In this document: piece by piece, positions 25,340-34,801 of the stretch
Numbering within the stretch: position 1 is the first letter of the stretch
Layout: each line of letters begins with the position of its first letter
From: Alkalihalobacterium chitinilyticum
GTDB taxonomy: Bacteria > Bacillota > Bacilli > Bacillales > Bacillaceae_F
NCBI RefSeq assembly: GCF_029028005.1
Contig: NZ_JAOTPO010000005.1
Location: forward strand, 1 to 64,000
DNA length: 64,000 bases
Direction of reading: 5' to 3'
Translations under genes and position numbers: made by a program
The notes under the pieces: generated by a model
Databases searched by the model: none
Told to the model about the DNA's origin: nothing
Seen by the model: only the letters and a program-made list of their open reading frames with translations

Positions 25340-26042
25340 TTTATCTTTATTTGTCGCCTTCTCAGCAGGAATGCTCTCTTTCTTTTCACCTTGCGTGTTT
25401 CCGCTCATACCAGCTTACATCGCTACGTTAACAGGTTCATCAATTAACAATAATAAAGTGAATGCGATGAAGAGAACTGTCATGGTTCGTTCGATCAGTT
25501 TTATTCTAGGGTTTAGTATCGTTTTCATTTTACTAGGTGCGTCTGCTAGTTTTATCGGTCAATTATTTTTTGATAATCGTAATCTAGTTGAGAAAATAAG
25601 TGGATTTCTCATTATTGTGTTTGGTTTACAAATGGCTGGGTTATTGCAGTTGAAATTTTTAATGCGTGAAAAAAGAGTGCAAATGAATACAAAGAAACAT
25701 GGGATTGGAAATGCCTTCATTATTGGGGTGGCCTTTGCGTTTGGGTGGACACCATGTGTAGGCATTGTTCTGTCGTCGATTCTGCTTTTAGCAGCATCCG
25801 TAGAAACGATGGGAAGCGGGATGTTAATGCTTTCGGTCTATTCACTCGGTTTAGGTATACCTTTTTTCATCTTATCTCTTGTATTAACGTACTCGCTAAA
25901 AGCAATAAAAAACGTCAACAAATGGCTGCCTAAACTAAGTGTCATGAACGGGTGGGTGTTGATCGGACTTGGATTGCTGTTATTTACTGGACAGTTTCAA
26001 AGACTTAGTGCGTGGTTAGCTCAATTTAGTTTTATTTCTTAA
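25332..26042 (+). CDS. ccdA: CcdA-type thiol-disulfide membrane transporter
   Basis: CcdA carries reducing equivalents from cytosolic thioredoxin across the membrane to extracytoplasmic thioredoxins. The paired Cys are visible in SFFSPCVFPLIPAYI and GWTPCVGIVL, in the first and fourth of six membrane helices. The ATG at 25371 would cut the first helix. Reading upstream gives DNLSLFVAFSAGMLS, the normal CcdA N terminus, and length 236 as in Bacillus CcdA. The only suitably spaced start after AAAGGGGGGG is an ATC at 25332, a rare initiation codon. The partner TlpA-like protein follows 18 bases later. Confidence 0.85.
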   Translation: MDNLSLFVAFSAGMLSFFSPCVFPLIPAYIATLTGSSINNNKVNAMKRTVMVRSISFILGFSIVFILLGASASFIGQLFFDNRNLVEKISGFLIIVFGLQMAGLLQLKFLMREKRVQMNTKKHGIGNAFIIGVAFAFGWTPCVGIVLSSILLLAASVETMGSGMLMLSVYSLGLGIPFFILSLVLTYSLKAIKNVNKWLPKLSVMNGWVLIGLGLLLFTGQFQRLSAWLAQFSFIS

Positions 26043-26060
26043 GAGAAAGGACGATTAGTT

Positions 26061-26717
26061 ATGAAACGAAATATCATTGTCATTGTTTTATTAGCTGGTT
26101 TAATTACATGGGGCTTGTTGGATTTACGAGGAGAAGACGGGGTGAAAACCGCAAATGAGGAACAAGTCATTCAGACAACAACAGATGTAACTGATCAAAC
26201 TGCAACTGAAACAGACGGAAATGCGGACACAGAAACCGAACCTGAAAATACGGTTAAGAAAGAACCGAAGGAAGAGGTAATTGTTGGCTTGCAACAAGGA
26301 AATTATGCTCCTGATTTTGAACTTGAAACACTAGACGGGGAACTTGTAAAATTATCTGATTTCTACGGTCAAAAAGTCATCCTTAATTTATGGGCCAGCT
26401 GGTGTCCGCCTTGTCGAGCTGAAATGCCTCATATGCAAGATTTTTATGAGAAATATAAAGATGACGGCATCACAATCCTAGCAGTCAACCTGACAACATT
26501 AGAGCGAAACACAGATGACATCGTTCCATTTGTAAAGGATGAATTTCAGCTTACGTTTCCCATTTTACTAGATGTTGACGGGGAAATTGGTCAAATTTAT
26601 CAAGCATTTTCCATTCCAACAACTTATATTATAGATACAAGCGGAAGAATTCAGCATAAAGTCATTGGTCCAATGTCTTATGAAATGATGGAACACTTCA
26701 AAAAAAATATAGATTAA
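26061..26717 (+). CDS. TlpA/ResA-like membrane-anchored thioredoxin
   Basis: A 218-residue protein. Residues 5-22 form a signal anchor, ~30-75 an acidic Thr/Glu-rich linker, and ~80-218 a thioredoxin fold with the redox motif WASWCPPCRAEMP. The cis-Pro segment SIPTTYIID is present. It is held outside the membrane and would receive electrons from CcdA to reduce disulfides in cytochrome c or other exported proteins. Directly downstream of ccdA in the same operon; the two-component genes follow 83 bases later. Confidence 0.9.
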   Translation: MKRNIIVIVLLAGLITWGLLDLRGEDGVKTANEEQVIQTTTDVTDQTATETDGNADTETEPENTVKKEPKEEVIVGLQQGNYAPDFELETLDGELVKLSDFYGQKVILNLWASWCPPCRAEMPHMQDFYEKYKDDGITILAVNLTTLERNTDDIVPFVKDEFQLTFPILLDVDGEIGQIYQAFSIPTTYIIDTSGRIQHKVIGPMSYEMMEHFKKNID

Positions 26718-26800
26718 TTGCAGGATTTTCTTTTAGAGTTTAAAGTAATAGTTTAATAGAACAAATCTTTGAAACATATAGGAAAGACAGGAAATGTAAC

Positions 26801-27523
26801 TTGAGCAAACCAGCTAAAAAGGCGGCGGTTAAAGTGAATACGAAAGGTAAATCGATTTTAATTGTTGAAGATGATCTAAAAATCAGACAGTTAATTAAGG
26901 TTTATTTAGAACGAGAAGGCTATGAAGTGTGGGAAGCAGAGGATGGGAAGCAAGCAATTGAACTTTATGATCGATATGAACCTTGCTTTACAATTATCGA
27001 CCTAATGCTCCCTCAAGTCAGTGGAGAAGAAGTATGTCAATGGATCCGGACGGTGAAAAAAAGTGACAGCCCAATTATTATGGTTACGGCAAAAGTGGAT
27101 GAGACCGATCGAATCAACGGATTAAAAATGGGGGCAGATGATTACGTGACAAAACCCTTTAGTCCCAAAGAACTTGTTGCTCGGGTCGAAGCGGTTCTTC
27201 GTCGCACAGCCAATCGCTGTCATAAAATCAGTTATCGAGGGATTACTATTAAACCGTACAAAGGTGAAGTGAATTATGCAGGCAAAGAACTCTCGCTTAC
27301 TAACAATGAGTGTAAGCTTTTACATATGTTAATGAAAAATCCGAACCAAGTATTGTCTAGAGATCAAATGATTGCAGAATTGTACCCGAATGATGAAAAA
27401 GAAATTACGTGGCGAACGATTGATGTTCATGTGCGGAACCTGCGCGAAAAGCTAAGAAAAGTCGATGCTCCTGATTGTATCCAAACTGTAAGAGGGATGG
27501 GGTATCAATTTGATGCGTTTTAA
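26801..27523 (+). CDS. OmpR-family response regulator
   Basis: A 240-residue regulator with an N-terminal extension (SKPAKKAAVKVNTKG), a receiver domain (VEDD acidic patch, phosphoacceptor Asp in IIDLMLPQ, Lys in TKPFSP) and a C-terminal winged helix (TWRTIDVHVRNLREKL). TTG start after AGGAAATG. Overlaps the sensor kinase gene by 11 bases. It lies next to the ccdA/tlpA cluster and may control it in response to an envelope or redox signal; that is inference. Confidence 0.9.
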   Translation: MSKPAKKAAVKVNTKGKSILIVEDDLKIRQLIKVYLEREGYEVWEAEDGKQAIELYDRYEPCFTIIDLMLPQVSGEEVCQWIRTVKKSDSPIIMVTAKVDETDRINGLKMGADDYVTKPFSPKELVARVEAVLRRTANRCHKISYRGITIKPYKGEVNYAGKELSLTNNECKLLHMLMKNPNQVLSRDQMIAELYPNDEKEITWRTIDVHVRNLREKLRKVDAPDCIQTVRGMGYQFDAF

Positions 27524-28619
27524 ACGAAATTTGAATCAGTTTATTAAACGCAAACTAATGTGGAAACTAACGCTTATCAATAGTATTGTGATCGGGTTGG
27601 TGATTTGGTTAGTCGGTATCTCAGTCAAAGACTATGCTTGTTATTTAATAGAAAAAGAAAATGCTCTTAGTGTAGAGCAACGGCTTGCGTTTATCGAAGG
27701 GATGGACACTTATCTTTTATTCGCAGTGATATTGTCAGTCATCATTGCAGCTGTTATCCATTTTTATTTTATTTCTCGATTACTAGACCCACTGCACAGT
27801 CTAACGAATGCAACCACAGAGATTATAGAAGGAAAATATCCTCAATTAACTGAAAACACCGCCCAAGATGAGATCGGTCAATTAACGCTACACTTTAATG
27901 AAATGGTCAATTATATGAAGAAGATTGAAGAAAACAGAGAAAAGATTACAAGAGATGTTGCCCACGAATTACGTACGCCGCTAACGAACATCAATGGTTA
28001 CCTAGAGGCATTAAGTACTGGCGTCATCAAAGGTGATAAAGATTTATTTCAATCGCTTCATGAGGAGTCTTTACGTTTAACCCATTTGGTTGAGCAATTG
28101 CGACAAATTAATAAGTGGAACGTACATGAGCAAGACACTGCAAATTATGAATGGGTCTCGATGAAATCACTATTGGAACAGGCGCTGCATCATTTTCAAA
28201 TGGAGCTTCAAAAGGAAGCGATCATCGTAGACCTTCAACTATGTGATGCCACACTGTTTGTGAATAAAAACGGATTACTTCAGGTGATCTACAATTTAAT
28301 CGAAAATGTCCATCGGTATGATCAAGGGAAGTGGATGAGAATAAAAGGGGGTGTCAACGACCAACAGTACAAACTCCAAATATCGAACGAGGGTCTTCCT
28401 ATCCAGGTTGCCGATTCAGACCAACCATTCGAACGATTTTATCGAGCTGAAGCTTCACGTAACCGCAACACTGGTGGTTCAGGATTAGGGCTATCAATCG
28501 TTAAAGAAATAATTGAGAGTCATAACGGGGAAGTCGGTTTTTCTACAGAAAATAATATTCATACGTTTTGGTTTACGATTCCATTATCAAGTTCTCAAGG
28601 CCAGATGAATGATTTATAA
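27513..28619 (+). CDS. Membrane sensor histidine kinase
   Basis: A 368-residue kinase. Two membrane helices near 18-36 and 66-90 enclose a short external loop with one Cys (DYACYLIEK). A HAMP domain follows, then phosphoacceptor His in RDVAHELRTPLTNING, an N box (QVIYNLIENVHRY) and a GSGLGLSIVKEI G2 box. The G1 region is degenerate (ISNEGLPIQ). ATG 27513 follows GGGATGGGG. Pairs with the overlapping OmpR regulator. Confidence 0.88.
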   Translation: MRFKRNLNQFIKRKLMWKLTLINSIVIGLVIWLVGISVKDYACYLIEKENALSVEQRLAFIEGMDTYLLFAVILSVIIAAVIHFYFISRLLDPLHSLTNATTEIIEGKYPQLTENTAQDEIGQLTLHFNEMVNYMKKIEENREKITRDVAHELRTPLTNINGYLEALSTGVIKGDKDLFQSLHEESLRLTHLVEQLRQINKWNVHEQDTANYEWVSMKSLLEQALHHFQMELQKEAIIVDLQLCDATLFVNKNGLLQVIYNLIENVHRYDQGKWMRIKGGVNDQQYKLQISNEGLPIQVADSDQPFERFYRAEASRNRNTGGSGLGLSIVKEIIESHNGEVGFSTENNIHTFWFTIPLSSSQGQMNDL

Positions 28620-28694
28620 GTTATCGACATTAAAAAGTCCGACTCTGATGATAGATAATAACTCGCTTGATGCAAACGATAAGTAAGAATTCAA

Positions 28695-28726
28695 AAACAT
28701 TAGGATGTTTTCCTAATGTTTTTTTG
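28695..28726 (+). terminator. Terminator of two-component operon
   Basis: Perfect 12-bp stem AAAACATTAGGA / TCCTAATGTTTT with T run. Confidence 0.85.
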
Positions 28727-28799
28727 ATGATGCCCTTTTAGTTAACTAGCAATATGCAATTTTTTAAATCGATCACCGTGAACTTTTTTTCTATTCATT

Positions 28800-29219
28800 T
28801 CAATTCAATGACCAATGTAAATTCTTTTTCTCTAATATAGCTAATAATGCATTTCGCTCTTTTTGAATTTCAGTAGCGGTACGAACACCGAGACCTCGAA
28901 TCACAGGTAATGGGGGACACCATCCTTGAAGAGCATGTCGTAATAAAAAGTATCCAACCACTCCTGAAAACAAGTGCCAACTTTTATTTTTAGTAAAGCC
29001 CAAAAATGTTCCTGCTAATATAAAGCTAGCTGCTGAGGTTTCTAATAGTCTTTCTGTATCCCATTCTTGATCCAATTCCATTAATCGCTTTAATATGTCT
29101 TCCTTACTTTTATACTTAAAACTTTCAATCGATACCCGTGTAGTTTCTGCAATTTTTTCATTGATTTCTTTCGATGTATTAATTGAAACTCTTGCTGTTG
29201 TAGCGGGGAGTAATGCCAT
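28800..29219 (-). CDS. DUF2892-like membrane protein
   Basis: A 139-residue protein. The N-terminal ~65 residues are charged (STKEINEKIAETTRVSI). Residues ~65-100 hold two hydrophobic helices resembling the DUF2892 domain (AASFILAGTFLGF, SGVVGYFLLRHALQGWCPP, where GWCPP carries a Cys). DUF2892 modules are often joined to or encoded next to rhodaneses (YgaP-like), and this one is divergent from the TusA-rhodanese gene. Likely a membrane partner in sulfur handling; function not proven. Confidence 0.75.
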   Translation of the reverse strand: MALLPATTARVSINTSKEINEKIAETTRVSIESFKYKSKEDILKRLMELDQEWDTERLLETSAASFILAGTFLGFTKNKSWHLFSGVVGYFLLRHALQGWCPPLPVIRGLGVRTATEIQKERNALLAILEKKNLHWSLN

Positions 29220-29402
29220 TTAGTTTCACCTCACTTTTATTATGAAATCAATAAACGAACAATATGCATCAATGTATGGTATTGTGCCCATTCTCAACCA
29301 TCAAGATAATGGAAGAACATCCATCAAAGGGACAAACCTATAGCTGTATTTTAATTGATAAGTCAAAAAATAATATACATGTTATGAAGGGAGGTAATTA
29401 AC

Positions 29403-29975
29403 TTGGAAGTTACTGTAAACAAGATCTTAGATGCAAAAGGTTTAGCGTGTCCAATGCCAATCGTAAAGACAAAAAAAGAAATTGATACCCTTGAACCCGG
29501 GCAAGTAATGGAAATTCAAGCAACAGATAAAGGGTCTACAGCTGACATTAAAGCATGGGCTGGTAGTACAGGCAATCAGTATTTAGGAACTGTTGAAGAT
29601 GGAGAAATTCTAAAGCATTACCTTCGTAAAGCAAGTGCAGAAGAAGAGAAATCCGAAACCGCTCACCCTCATGTTACTAGCCTAGATAATTTATTAAAGA
29701 AAGTAGAAGGAAATGAAAAAGTTACAGTTCTAGATGTTCGGGAATCTGCTGAGTATGCTTTCGGTCATATTCCAGGAGCTGTGCATATTCCACTTGGAGA
29801 ACTTGAACAACGTTTTGAAGAATTAGATAAAAATGATGAAATTCATGTTGTTTGTCGTAGTGGTAGTCGAAGTGATTTAGCGGCGCAAAAGCTGTCGGAA
29901 AAAGGTTTTACGAACGTCAAAAATGTCGTTCCTGGAATGAAAGATTGGACAGGACCGACTGAAAAAAAACATTAA
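29403..29975 (+). CDS. TusA-rhodanese fusion
   Basis: A 190-residue protein. Residues 1-75 form a TusA sulfur carrier (DAKGLACPMPIVKTK, Cys16). Residues ~90-185 form a rhodanese domain with catalytic Cys151 in VVCRSGSRSD. The two Cys can exchange sulfane sulfur within one chain. TTG start after GAAGGGAGG. First gene of a tight run with DsrE2 and rhodanese-MBL. Confidence 0.9.
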   Translation: MEVTVNKILDAKGLACPMPIVKTKKEIDTLEPGQVMEIQATDKGSTADIKAWAGSTGNQYLGTVEDGEILKHYLRKASAEEEKSETAHPHVTSLDNLLKKVEGNEKVTVLDVRESAEYAFGHIPGAVHIPLGELEQRFEELDKNDEIHVVCRSGSRSDLAAQKLSEKGFTNVKNVVPGMKDWTGPTEKKH

Positions 29976-29991
29976 TGAAGGAGTGTCCCAA

Positions 29992-30381
29992 ATGAAAATC
30001 GCAATTATCGCTGCTAATGGTGGCATGTTCGATGCTTATAAAGTTTTTAATATAGCTACAGCAGCCGCTGCTACTGATGCTGAAGTCGGTATATTTTTTA
30101 CCTTTGAGGGACTTAATCTGATTCATAAAGAAGCTCATAAGAATTTGCCAATGCCAGCTGGTGCAGAGCACTTTCAAGAAGGTTTCCAAAGAGAGAATGT
30201 TCCTCCAGTAGATCAACTAGTGGGAATGGCAACTGAAATGGGAGTTAAAATGATTGCTTGTCAAATGACTATGGATGTTATGAGTTTAGAAAAAGACCAG
30301 TTTGTGGATGGTGTTGATGTCGGTGGGGCGGTAACGTTTTTAACGTATGCAAAAGATGCAGATATTACCTTAACGTTTTAA
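29992..30381 (+). CDS. DsrE2-family sulfur carrier (copy 1)
   Basis: A 129-residue DsrE/DsrF-like protein of the DsrE2 group: AIIAANGGMFDAYKVFNIAT, FFTFEGLNLIHK and the Cys motif IACQMTMDVM, ending in GGAVTFLTYAKDADITLTF. DsrE2 proteins pass sulfane sulfur between rhodanese and TusA, the two domains of the gene just upstream. Start at ATG 29992 after AAGGAG; the GTG at 29983 overlaps that site. A close paralogue lies at 36077. Confidence 0.9.
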   Translation: MKIAIIAANGGMFDAYKVFNIATAAAATDAEVGIFFTFEGLNLIHKEAHKNLPMPAGAEHFQEGFQRENVPPVDQLVGMATEMGVKMIACQMTMDVMSLEKDQFVDGVDVGGAVTFLTYAKDADITLTF

Positions 30382-30405
30382 CTCTTAGAAAAAGGAGAGC
30401 TTTTG

Positions 30406-31542
30406 ATGAGCCAAGATACTGCAGTAAAAGGAATTTCCGTTAAAGATTTAACCCAAAAAATAATTGCTGGGGATCGCGTGTTTATACTAGATGTTCGAAA
30501 TACAGGTGATTTTGATGACTGGAAAGTAGAAGGAAAAAATGTTGAGGTTATAAATAAACCTTATTTTGACTTAATCGAAAGCGTTGATCCGATTATGGAC
30601 CAACTTCCTGAAGGAGAACCGATTTATGTTGTTTGTGCAAAAGGCGGTTCCTCTGAATTCGTTGCTGAACAAATCGCCAATAAAGGGTACGATAATGTGT
30701 ATTCGATTGAAGGCGGTATGAATGCGTGGAGCGAACATCTTGAGCCGATTAAAATTGGTGAGCTCACAAATGGGGGAGCTATTTATCAATTTGTTCGTAT
30801 TGGTAAAGGGTGTCTATCTTACTATATTGAGTCCAATGGGGAAGCGACAATAGTGGATACTGTTCGGATAACAGCCCCGTTTGAGCAATTCATCAAGGAG
30901 CATAACGTGAAGCTTACTCATGTTCTTGATACACATCTTCATGCTGACCATATATCAGGTGCAAGAGCGATGGCTGAAAAATACGGGGCAACGTATCACT
31001 TACCTCCAAAAGATGCCGAAGAAGTAACCTTTAGTTATACACCATTAGAAGATGGTAACGAGATTAAAGTAGGTGACGTTACGATTAAAGCCGTTTATTC
31101 ACCGGGGCATACAATCGGAAGTACGTCCTTAATTATTGATGATAAATATCTGTTAACTGGTGATATTTTATTTATTGACTCGATTGGCCGCCCCGATTTA
31201 GCAGGTAAAGCAGAGGATTGGGTGGCTGACCTAAGACAAACGCTATATCAACGTTATAAAGAGTTAGCTGATAACCTCATCGTCTTGCCTGCCCATTACA
31301 TGGGTATCAATGAAATGAATGAGGACGGTAGTATATCTAAGAGTCTTGGAAATTTATATGATGAAAACCATGGCTTAAATATTCATGAAGAAGATAAATT
31401 TAGAAAAACAGTAACTGAAAATTTACCGCCTCAACCAAATAGCTACCAAGAAATTCGTGAAACAAATATGGGTAAAATAACACCAGATACCGATAAGCAA
31501 CGCGAGATGGAAATCGGGCCTAACCGCTGTGCGGTTCGTTAA
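30406..31542 (+). CDS. Rhodanese-MBL persulfide dioxygenase-like protein (copy 1)
   Basis: A 378-residue fusion: N-terminal rhodanese (Cys77 in VVCAKGGSS) and a C-terminal metallo-beta-lactamase domain of the persulfide dioxygenase (ETHE1/CstB-like) group with [24 protein letters not shown] and [10 protein letters not shown]. The last residues, NRCAVR, carry a conserved Cys. It probably oxidises low-molecular-weight persulfide to sulfite or moves sulfur with DsrE2 and TusA. ATG follows AAAGGAGAG. Domain order is the reverse of S. aureus CstB. Paralogue at 36518 with similar full length. Confidence 0.88.
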   Translation: MSQDTAVKGISVKDLTQKIIAGDRVFILDVRNTGDFDDWKVEGKNVEVINKPYFDLIESVDPIMDQLPEGEPIYVVCAKGGSSEFVAEQIANKGYDNVYSIEGGMNAWSEHLEPIKIGELTNGGAIYQFVRIGKGCLSYYIESNGEATIVDTVRITAPFEQFIKEHNVKLTHVLDTHLHADHISGARAMAEKYGATYHLPPKDAEEVTFSYTPLEDGNEIKVGDVTIKAVYSPGHTIGSTSLIIDDKYLLTGDILFIDSIGRPDLAGKAEDWVADLRQTLYQRYKELADNLIVLPAHYMGINEMNEDGSISKSLGNLYDENHGLNIHEEDKFRKTVTENLPPQPNSYQEIRETNMGKITPDTDKQREMEIGPNRCAVR

Positions 31543-31569
31543 GTGTTCATATAGTTTCTTGGAGACAGA

Positions 31570-31594
31570 AAAGGTTGCGTAATTTGCAACCTTT
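31570..31594 (+). terminator. Weak hairpin between rhodanese-MBL and sulP
   Basis: AAAGGTTGC pairs with GCAACCTTT, but the downstream T run is poor. It could lower rather than end transcription into sulP. Confidence 0.45.
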
Positions 31595-31630
31595 ATACAT
31601 AAAACTTTTGAATATAAAGGAGTAATAAAT

Positions 31631-33301
31631 ATGCTTAAGAAGTGGGTACCTGCATTTGAATGGCTCCCAAGCTATAAGCCGGCAGATTTAAGGGGGGATT
31701 TTTCAGCAGGTTTAATTGTAGCGATTATGCTTATCCCTCAAGGTATGGCTTATGCAATGCTGGCTGGATTACCGCCAGTCATTGGTTTATATGCTTCTAC
31801 AATACCATTAATAATTTATGCCTTGTTTGGAACATCTCGGCAGTTAGCGGTTGGACCTGTAGCTATGGTTTCTTTGTTAGTACTAGCTGGTGTTTCAACC
31901 CTAGCAGAACCAGGAACAGATAGGTATATTTCGTTAGTATTACTTCTGATGCTAATAATTGGCCTTATTCAGTTTTTAATGGGTGTTTTTCGATTAGGGT
32001 TTTTAGTTAATTTTTTGTCGCATGCTGTTATAAGCGGTTTTACATCGGCTGCAGCAATCATAATAGGTTTAAGTCAATTAAAACATTTACTCGGTGTAAA
32101 TTTAGAGGCTGAAAAAGATGTATTTAGGATTTTATGGGAATCATTTCAGCGCATTCTAGAAATAAATCCAATTACTTTGTCAATAGGTGTTGTTAGTATC
32201 TTATTGTTAATTTTATTAAAACGATGGGTACCAAAAGTTCCGGGTCCATTAGCTGTAGTTGTGTTAAGTATTTTGACGGTATACCTTTTCCGGCTTGAAC
32301 GTATGGGGGTAAAAATAATCGGTGAAGTCCCAAGTGGGCTACCGACGTTCACCTTACCTTTCATTCAATTAGCTGACCTAATAGCTTTACTACCAATTGC
32401 GTTAGCTATTTCATTAATCGGGTTTATGGAATCGATTGCAATGGCTAAGGCGATTGCAACAAAAGAAAAATATAAGGTCGTTCCAAATAAAGAATTGGTG
32501 GCTCTTGGCTTAGCCAACGTTGGTGGCTCTTTTTTTGCTGGCTATCCAGTGACAGGTGGCTTTTCTAGATCAGCTGTTAACTACCAAGCAGGTGCAAAGA
32601 CGCCATTAGCCACAATGATTACAGCCTTTCTTATTATCTTCACATTATTATTTTTTACGGGCTTATTTTATTATCTTCCTAATGCCGTGCTAGCTGCAAT
32701 CATTATGGTAGCGGTTTATAGCTTAATTGACGTAAAAGAAGCTAAGCACCTCTTTAATGTTCGAAAGCTAGATGGCTGGACGTGGGTGATTACCTTTCTA
32801 GCCACACTATTTATTGGAATTGAGCAAGGTATTTTGATTGGGGTTGCATTTTCTTTACTTTTATTTATAGTTCGTAGTGCTTATCCACATATTGCTGAGT
32901 TAGGTTATTTACCAGAAAAAGGCGTATATCGAAATATAAAACGCTATCCTGAGGCAGCGACTGATCCAGATATAATAATCTTTCGAATTGACTCTTCTCT
33001 TTATTTTGCTAACATGACGTTTTTAGAGGATAAACTTTGTGAACGGATTGGCGAAAAACCACAAACCAAATGGATTATTCTCGATTTTACAGGTGTGAAT
33101 TCAATAGACGCCGTAGCGATTCATTCACTAGAAGAAATCATAGACACTTGTCGTAAAGGAGAAATTCAATTTCTTTTTGCAGGAATTAAAGGTCCAGTTA
33201 TGGATATCTTGAAAAAAGCAAAATGGGATCAGAAATATAAAGAACATGTAACGTTTCTGTCAATTGACGAAGCATTACAGGCAATCAAAGAAGGAGCTTA
33301 G
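31631..33301 (+). CDS. SulP-family anion transporter with STAS domain
   Basis: A 556-residue SulP/SLC26 transporter. The signature GMAYAMLAGLPPVIGLYAS lies near residue 36, followed by about 12 to 14 membrane helices and a C-terminal STAS domain from ~430 (WIILDFTGVNSIDAVAIHSL). Substrate is either sulfate/sulfite or bicarbonate. The carbonic anhydrase gene four bases downstream argues for bicarbonate, while the sulfur neighbours argue for export or import of an oxyanion. Both remain open. Confidence 0.88.
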   Translation: MLKKWVPAFEWLPSYKPADLRGDFSAGLIVAIMLIPQGMAYAMLAGLPPVIGLYASTIPLIIYALFGTSRQLAVGPVAMVSLLVLAGVSTLAEPGTDRYISLVLLLMLIIGLIQFLMGVFRLGFLVNFLSHAVISGFTSAAAIIIGLSQLKHLLGVNLEAEKDVFRILWESFQRILEINPITLSIGVVSILLLILLKRWVPKVPGPLAVVVLSILTVYLFRLERMGVKIIGEVPSGLPTFTLPFIQLADLIALLPIALAISLIGFMESIAMAKAIATKEKYKVVPNKELVALGLANVGGSFFAGYPVTGGFSRSAVNYQAGAKTPLATMITAFLIIFTLLFFTGLFYYLPNAVLAAIIMVAVYSLIDVKEAKHLFNVRKLDGWTWVITFLATLFIGIEQGILIGVAFSLLLFIVRSAYPHIAELGYLPEKGVYRNIKRYPEAATDPDIIIFRIDSSLYFANMTFLEDKLCERIGEKPQTKWIILDFTGVNSIDAVAIHSLEEIIDTCRKGEIQFLFAGIKGPVMDILKKAKWDQKYKEHVTFLSIDEALQAIKEGA

Positions 33302-33304
33302 AAT

Positions 33305-33859
33305 ATGGAGCTATTGGAACTAAGAAAAAAGAATGAGGAATTTATTAAAAAAATAAAAGAAACAGATCCTGCCTTTTTTGATGATCTAAAAAAAGGACAG
33401 ACACCTGAATTTTTTGTTTTGTCTTGTAGTGACTCTCGAGTAAGCCCTTCTGTCATTACACAAATGCCACTCGGTCACATGTTTGTTCACCGAAACATCG
33501 CCAATCAAGTTCATACCGAAGATGAAAGCTTTTCAGCAAGTCTATATTACGCGCTTAAACATCTAAAGGTAAAAAAAATCATAATTAAAGGGCATACTGA
33601 CTGTGGTGGGGTGAAAGCCGCATGGTCTGGATTGAATGATGACGAACTAAATGGTTGGTTATCGAAAATTCAAACTAGCCTACCCTCGAGAAACAACCAG
33701 AAAGAAGTATCTATTGATGAACTAACTAAAATCAATGTATTAGAACAAGTGAATCATTTGAAAGAACATCCCACTTATAGAAAGTACGGCACGGATGTAG
33801 AAATAATAGGTTGTTTGTTCCACGTCGAATCGGGAGAAATTGAGCGAGTCACTACTTAA
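33305..33859 (+). CDS. Beta-class carbonic anhydrase
   Basis: A 184-residue beta-carbonic anhydrase, interconverting carbon dioxide and bicarbonate. Zinc ligands Cys41 and Asp43 (SCSDSR), then His97 and Cys100 (GHTDCGG) are all present. It begins four bases after the sulP stop with AAGGAG at good spacing, so the pair is co-transcribed. Confidence 0.92.
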   Translation: MELLELRKKNEEFIKKIKETDPAFFDDLKKGQTPEFFVLSCSDSRVSPSVITQMPLGHMFVHRNIANQVHTEDESFSASLYYALKHLKVKKIIIKGHTDCGGVKAAWSGLNDDELNGWLSKIQTSLPSRNNQKEVSIDELTKINVLEQVNHLKEHPTYRKYGTDVEIIGCLFHVESGEIERVTT

Positions 33860-33912
33860 CTCTAAGAGAAGGAAAAGTAAGAGGTTTTATTTGACTTTAA
33901 TTGATCTGGTGA

Positions 33913-33930
33913 TATACCGTTATAGGTATA
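33913..33930. promoter_or_regulatory. CstR-type operator, site 2 (before DUF302 gene)
   Basis: TATACC-GTTATA-GGTATA, both arms perfect. A TTGACT at 33891-33896 lies 16 bases before the site, so the operator overlaps the probable -10 region. Confidence 0.75.
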
Positions 33931-33993
33931 AAATTACCACAGTGAGGCTTATTAATTTCACCAACAAAAATAAATTAGAAAAGGAGAATGCTT

Positions 33994-34377
33994 ATGTTTC
34001 ATTATACTGTAGAAACAAATCAATCAGTCAAAGAGACGATTAAAAGACTTGAAGCCAATTTATTAGAAGATAAATTTGGTGTACTATGGGAATTTGATGT
34101 ACAGCAGAAGTTAAACCAAACAGGATTAGAATTTGATCAATCCTTTACCGTTCTAGAGGTATGTAATCCACAAGAAGCGAAGCGAGTTCTTGATAATAAT
34201 AAATTAGTAGGTTATTTCTTACCATGTAAGATCGTAGTTTATACGGAAGATCAAAAGACAAAAATTGGAATGCCAAAGCCTACAGCCCTAATTCAGACAG
34301 TAAATGACATCGAGTTAAATCAAATTGCCCAGGACATCGAAGAACGATTGATTGCTTCAATTGACAAGAGTATATAA
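33994..34377 (+). CDS. DUF302 domain protein
   Basis: A 127-residue protein of the DUF302 family (GVLWEFDVQQKLNQTG, VLEVCNPQEAKRVL, GYFLPCKIVVY). Two Cys occur in the conserved core. Function unknown, but DUF302 genes are frequent beside sulfur-oxidation and rhodanese genes. Start at 33994, seven bases after AAGGAG; ATG 33988 is too close. Preceded by a CstR-type operator. Confidence 0.85.
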   Translation: MFHYTVETNQSVKETIKRLEANLLEDKFGVLWEFDVQQKLNQTGLEFDQSFTVLEVCNPQEAKRVLDNNKLVGYFLPCKIVVYTEDQKTKIGMPKPTALIQTVNDIELNQIAQDIEERLIASIDKSI

Positions 34378-34432
34378 AAAGGTAAGTTGTCTTGAATTTG
34401 AGGCTTGACCACTCGATGGGGAGGAGTTACTT

Positions 34433-34792
34433 ATGAAAGAAAAAAACGAGACACATGAATCAAAATACATTCAACAGCATTTAGCTAACGAAAGAACGTA
34501 CCTTGCTTGGATCCGAACGGCCATTGCGATTATTGGGATCGGCTTTTTAGCAACGACGCTGCATTACAATACCCCTCTTGCTGATATTTATGACCAAACG
34601 CTAGCCATATTCATTAGTGTATTTTCCTTAATCTTAGGTCTTTTAACCATTACATTAGCCACCTTTATTTATTTAAGAAATCGTAGAAATATAAATGCGC
34701 AAACCTTCCATTCTTCTTTTAAGCTCATTATTTTTATGACCACATTTATTGGTTTTATTTTATTTGTGTTTGCTATTTATTATTTAATTTAA
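34433..34792 (+). CDS. DUF202 (YidH-like) membrane protein
   Basis: A 119-residue protein with the DUF202 start (QQHLANERTYLAWIRTAIA) and three membrane helices (about 28-45, 55-80, 95-118). Function unknown. Strong GGGAGGAG site. Same direction as the DUF302 gene, 55 bases downstream, likely co-transcribed. Confidence 0.85.
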   Translation: MKEKNETHESKYIQQHLANERTYLAWIRTAIAIIGIGFLATTLHYNTPLADIYDQTLAIFISVFSLILGLLTITLATFIYLRNRRNINAQTFHSSFKLIIFMTTFIGFILFVFAIYYLI

Positions 34793-34801
34793 TAAAAAGA
34801 T

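Noticed and set aside
33840-34043. 67-codon frame between carbonic anhydrase and DUF302 genes
   Set aside because: It covers a promoter and CstR-type operator and has no ribosome-binding site.
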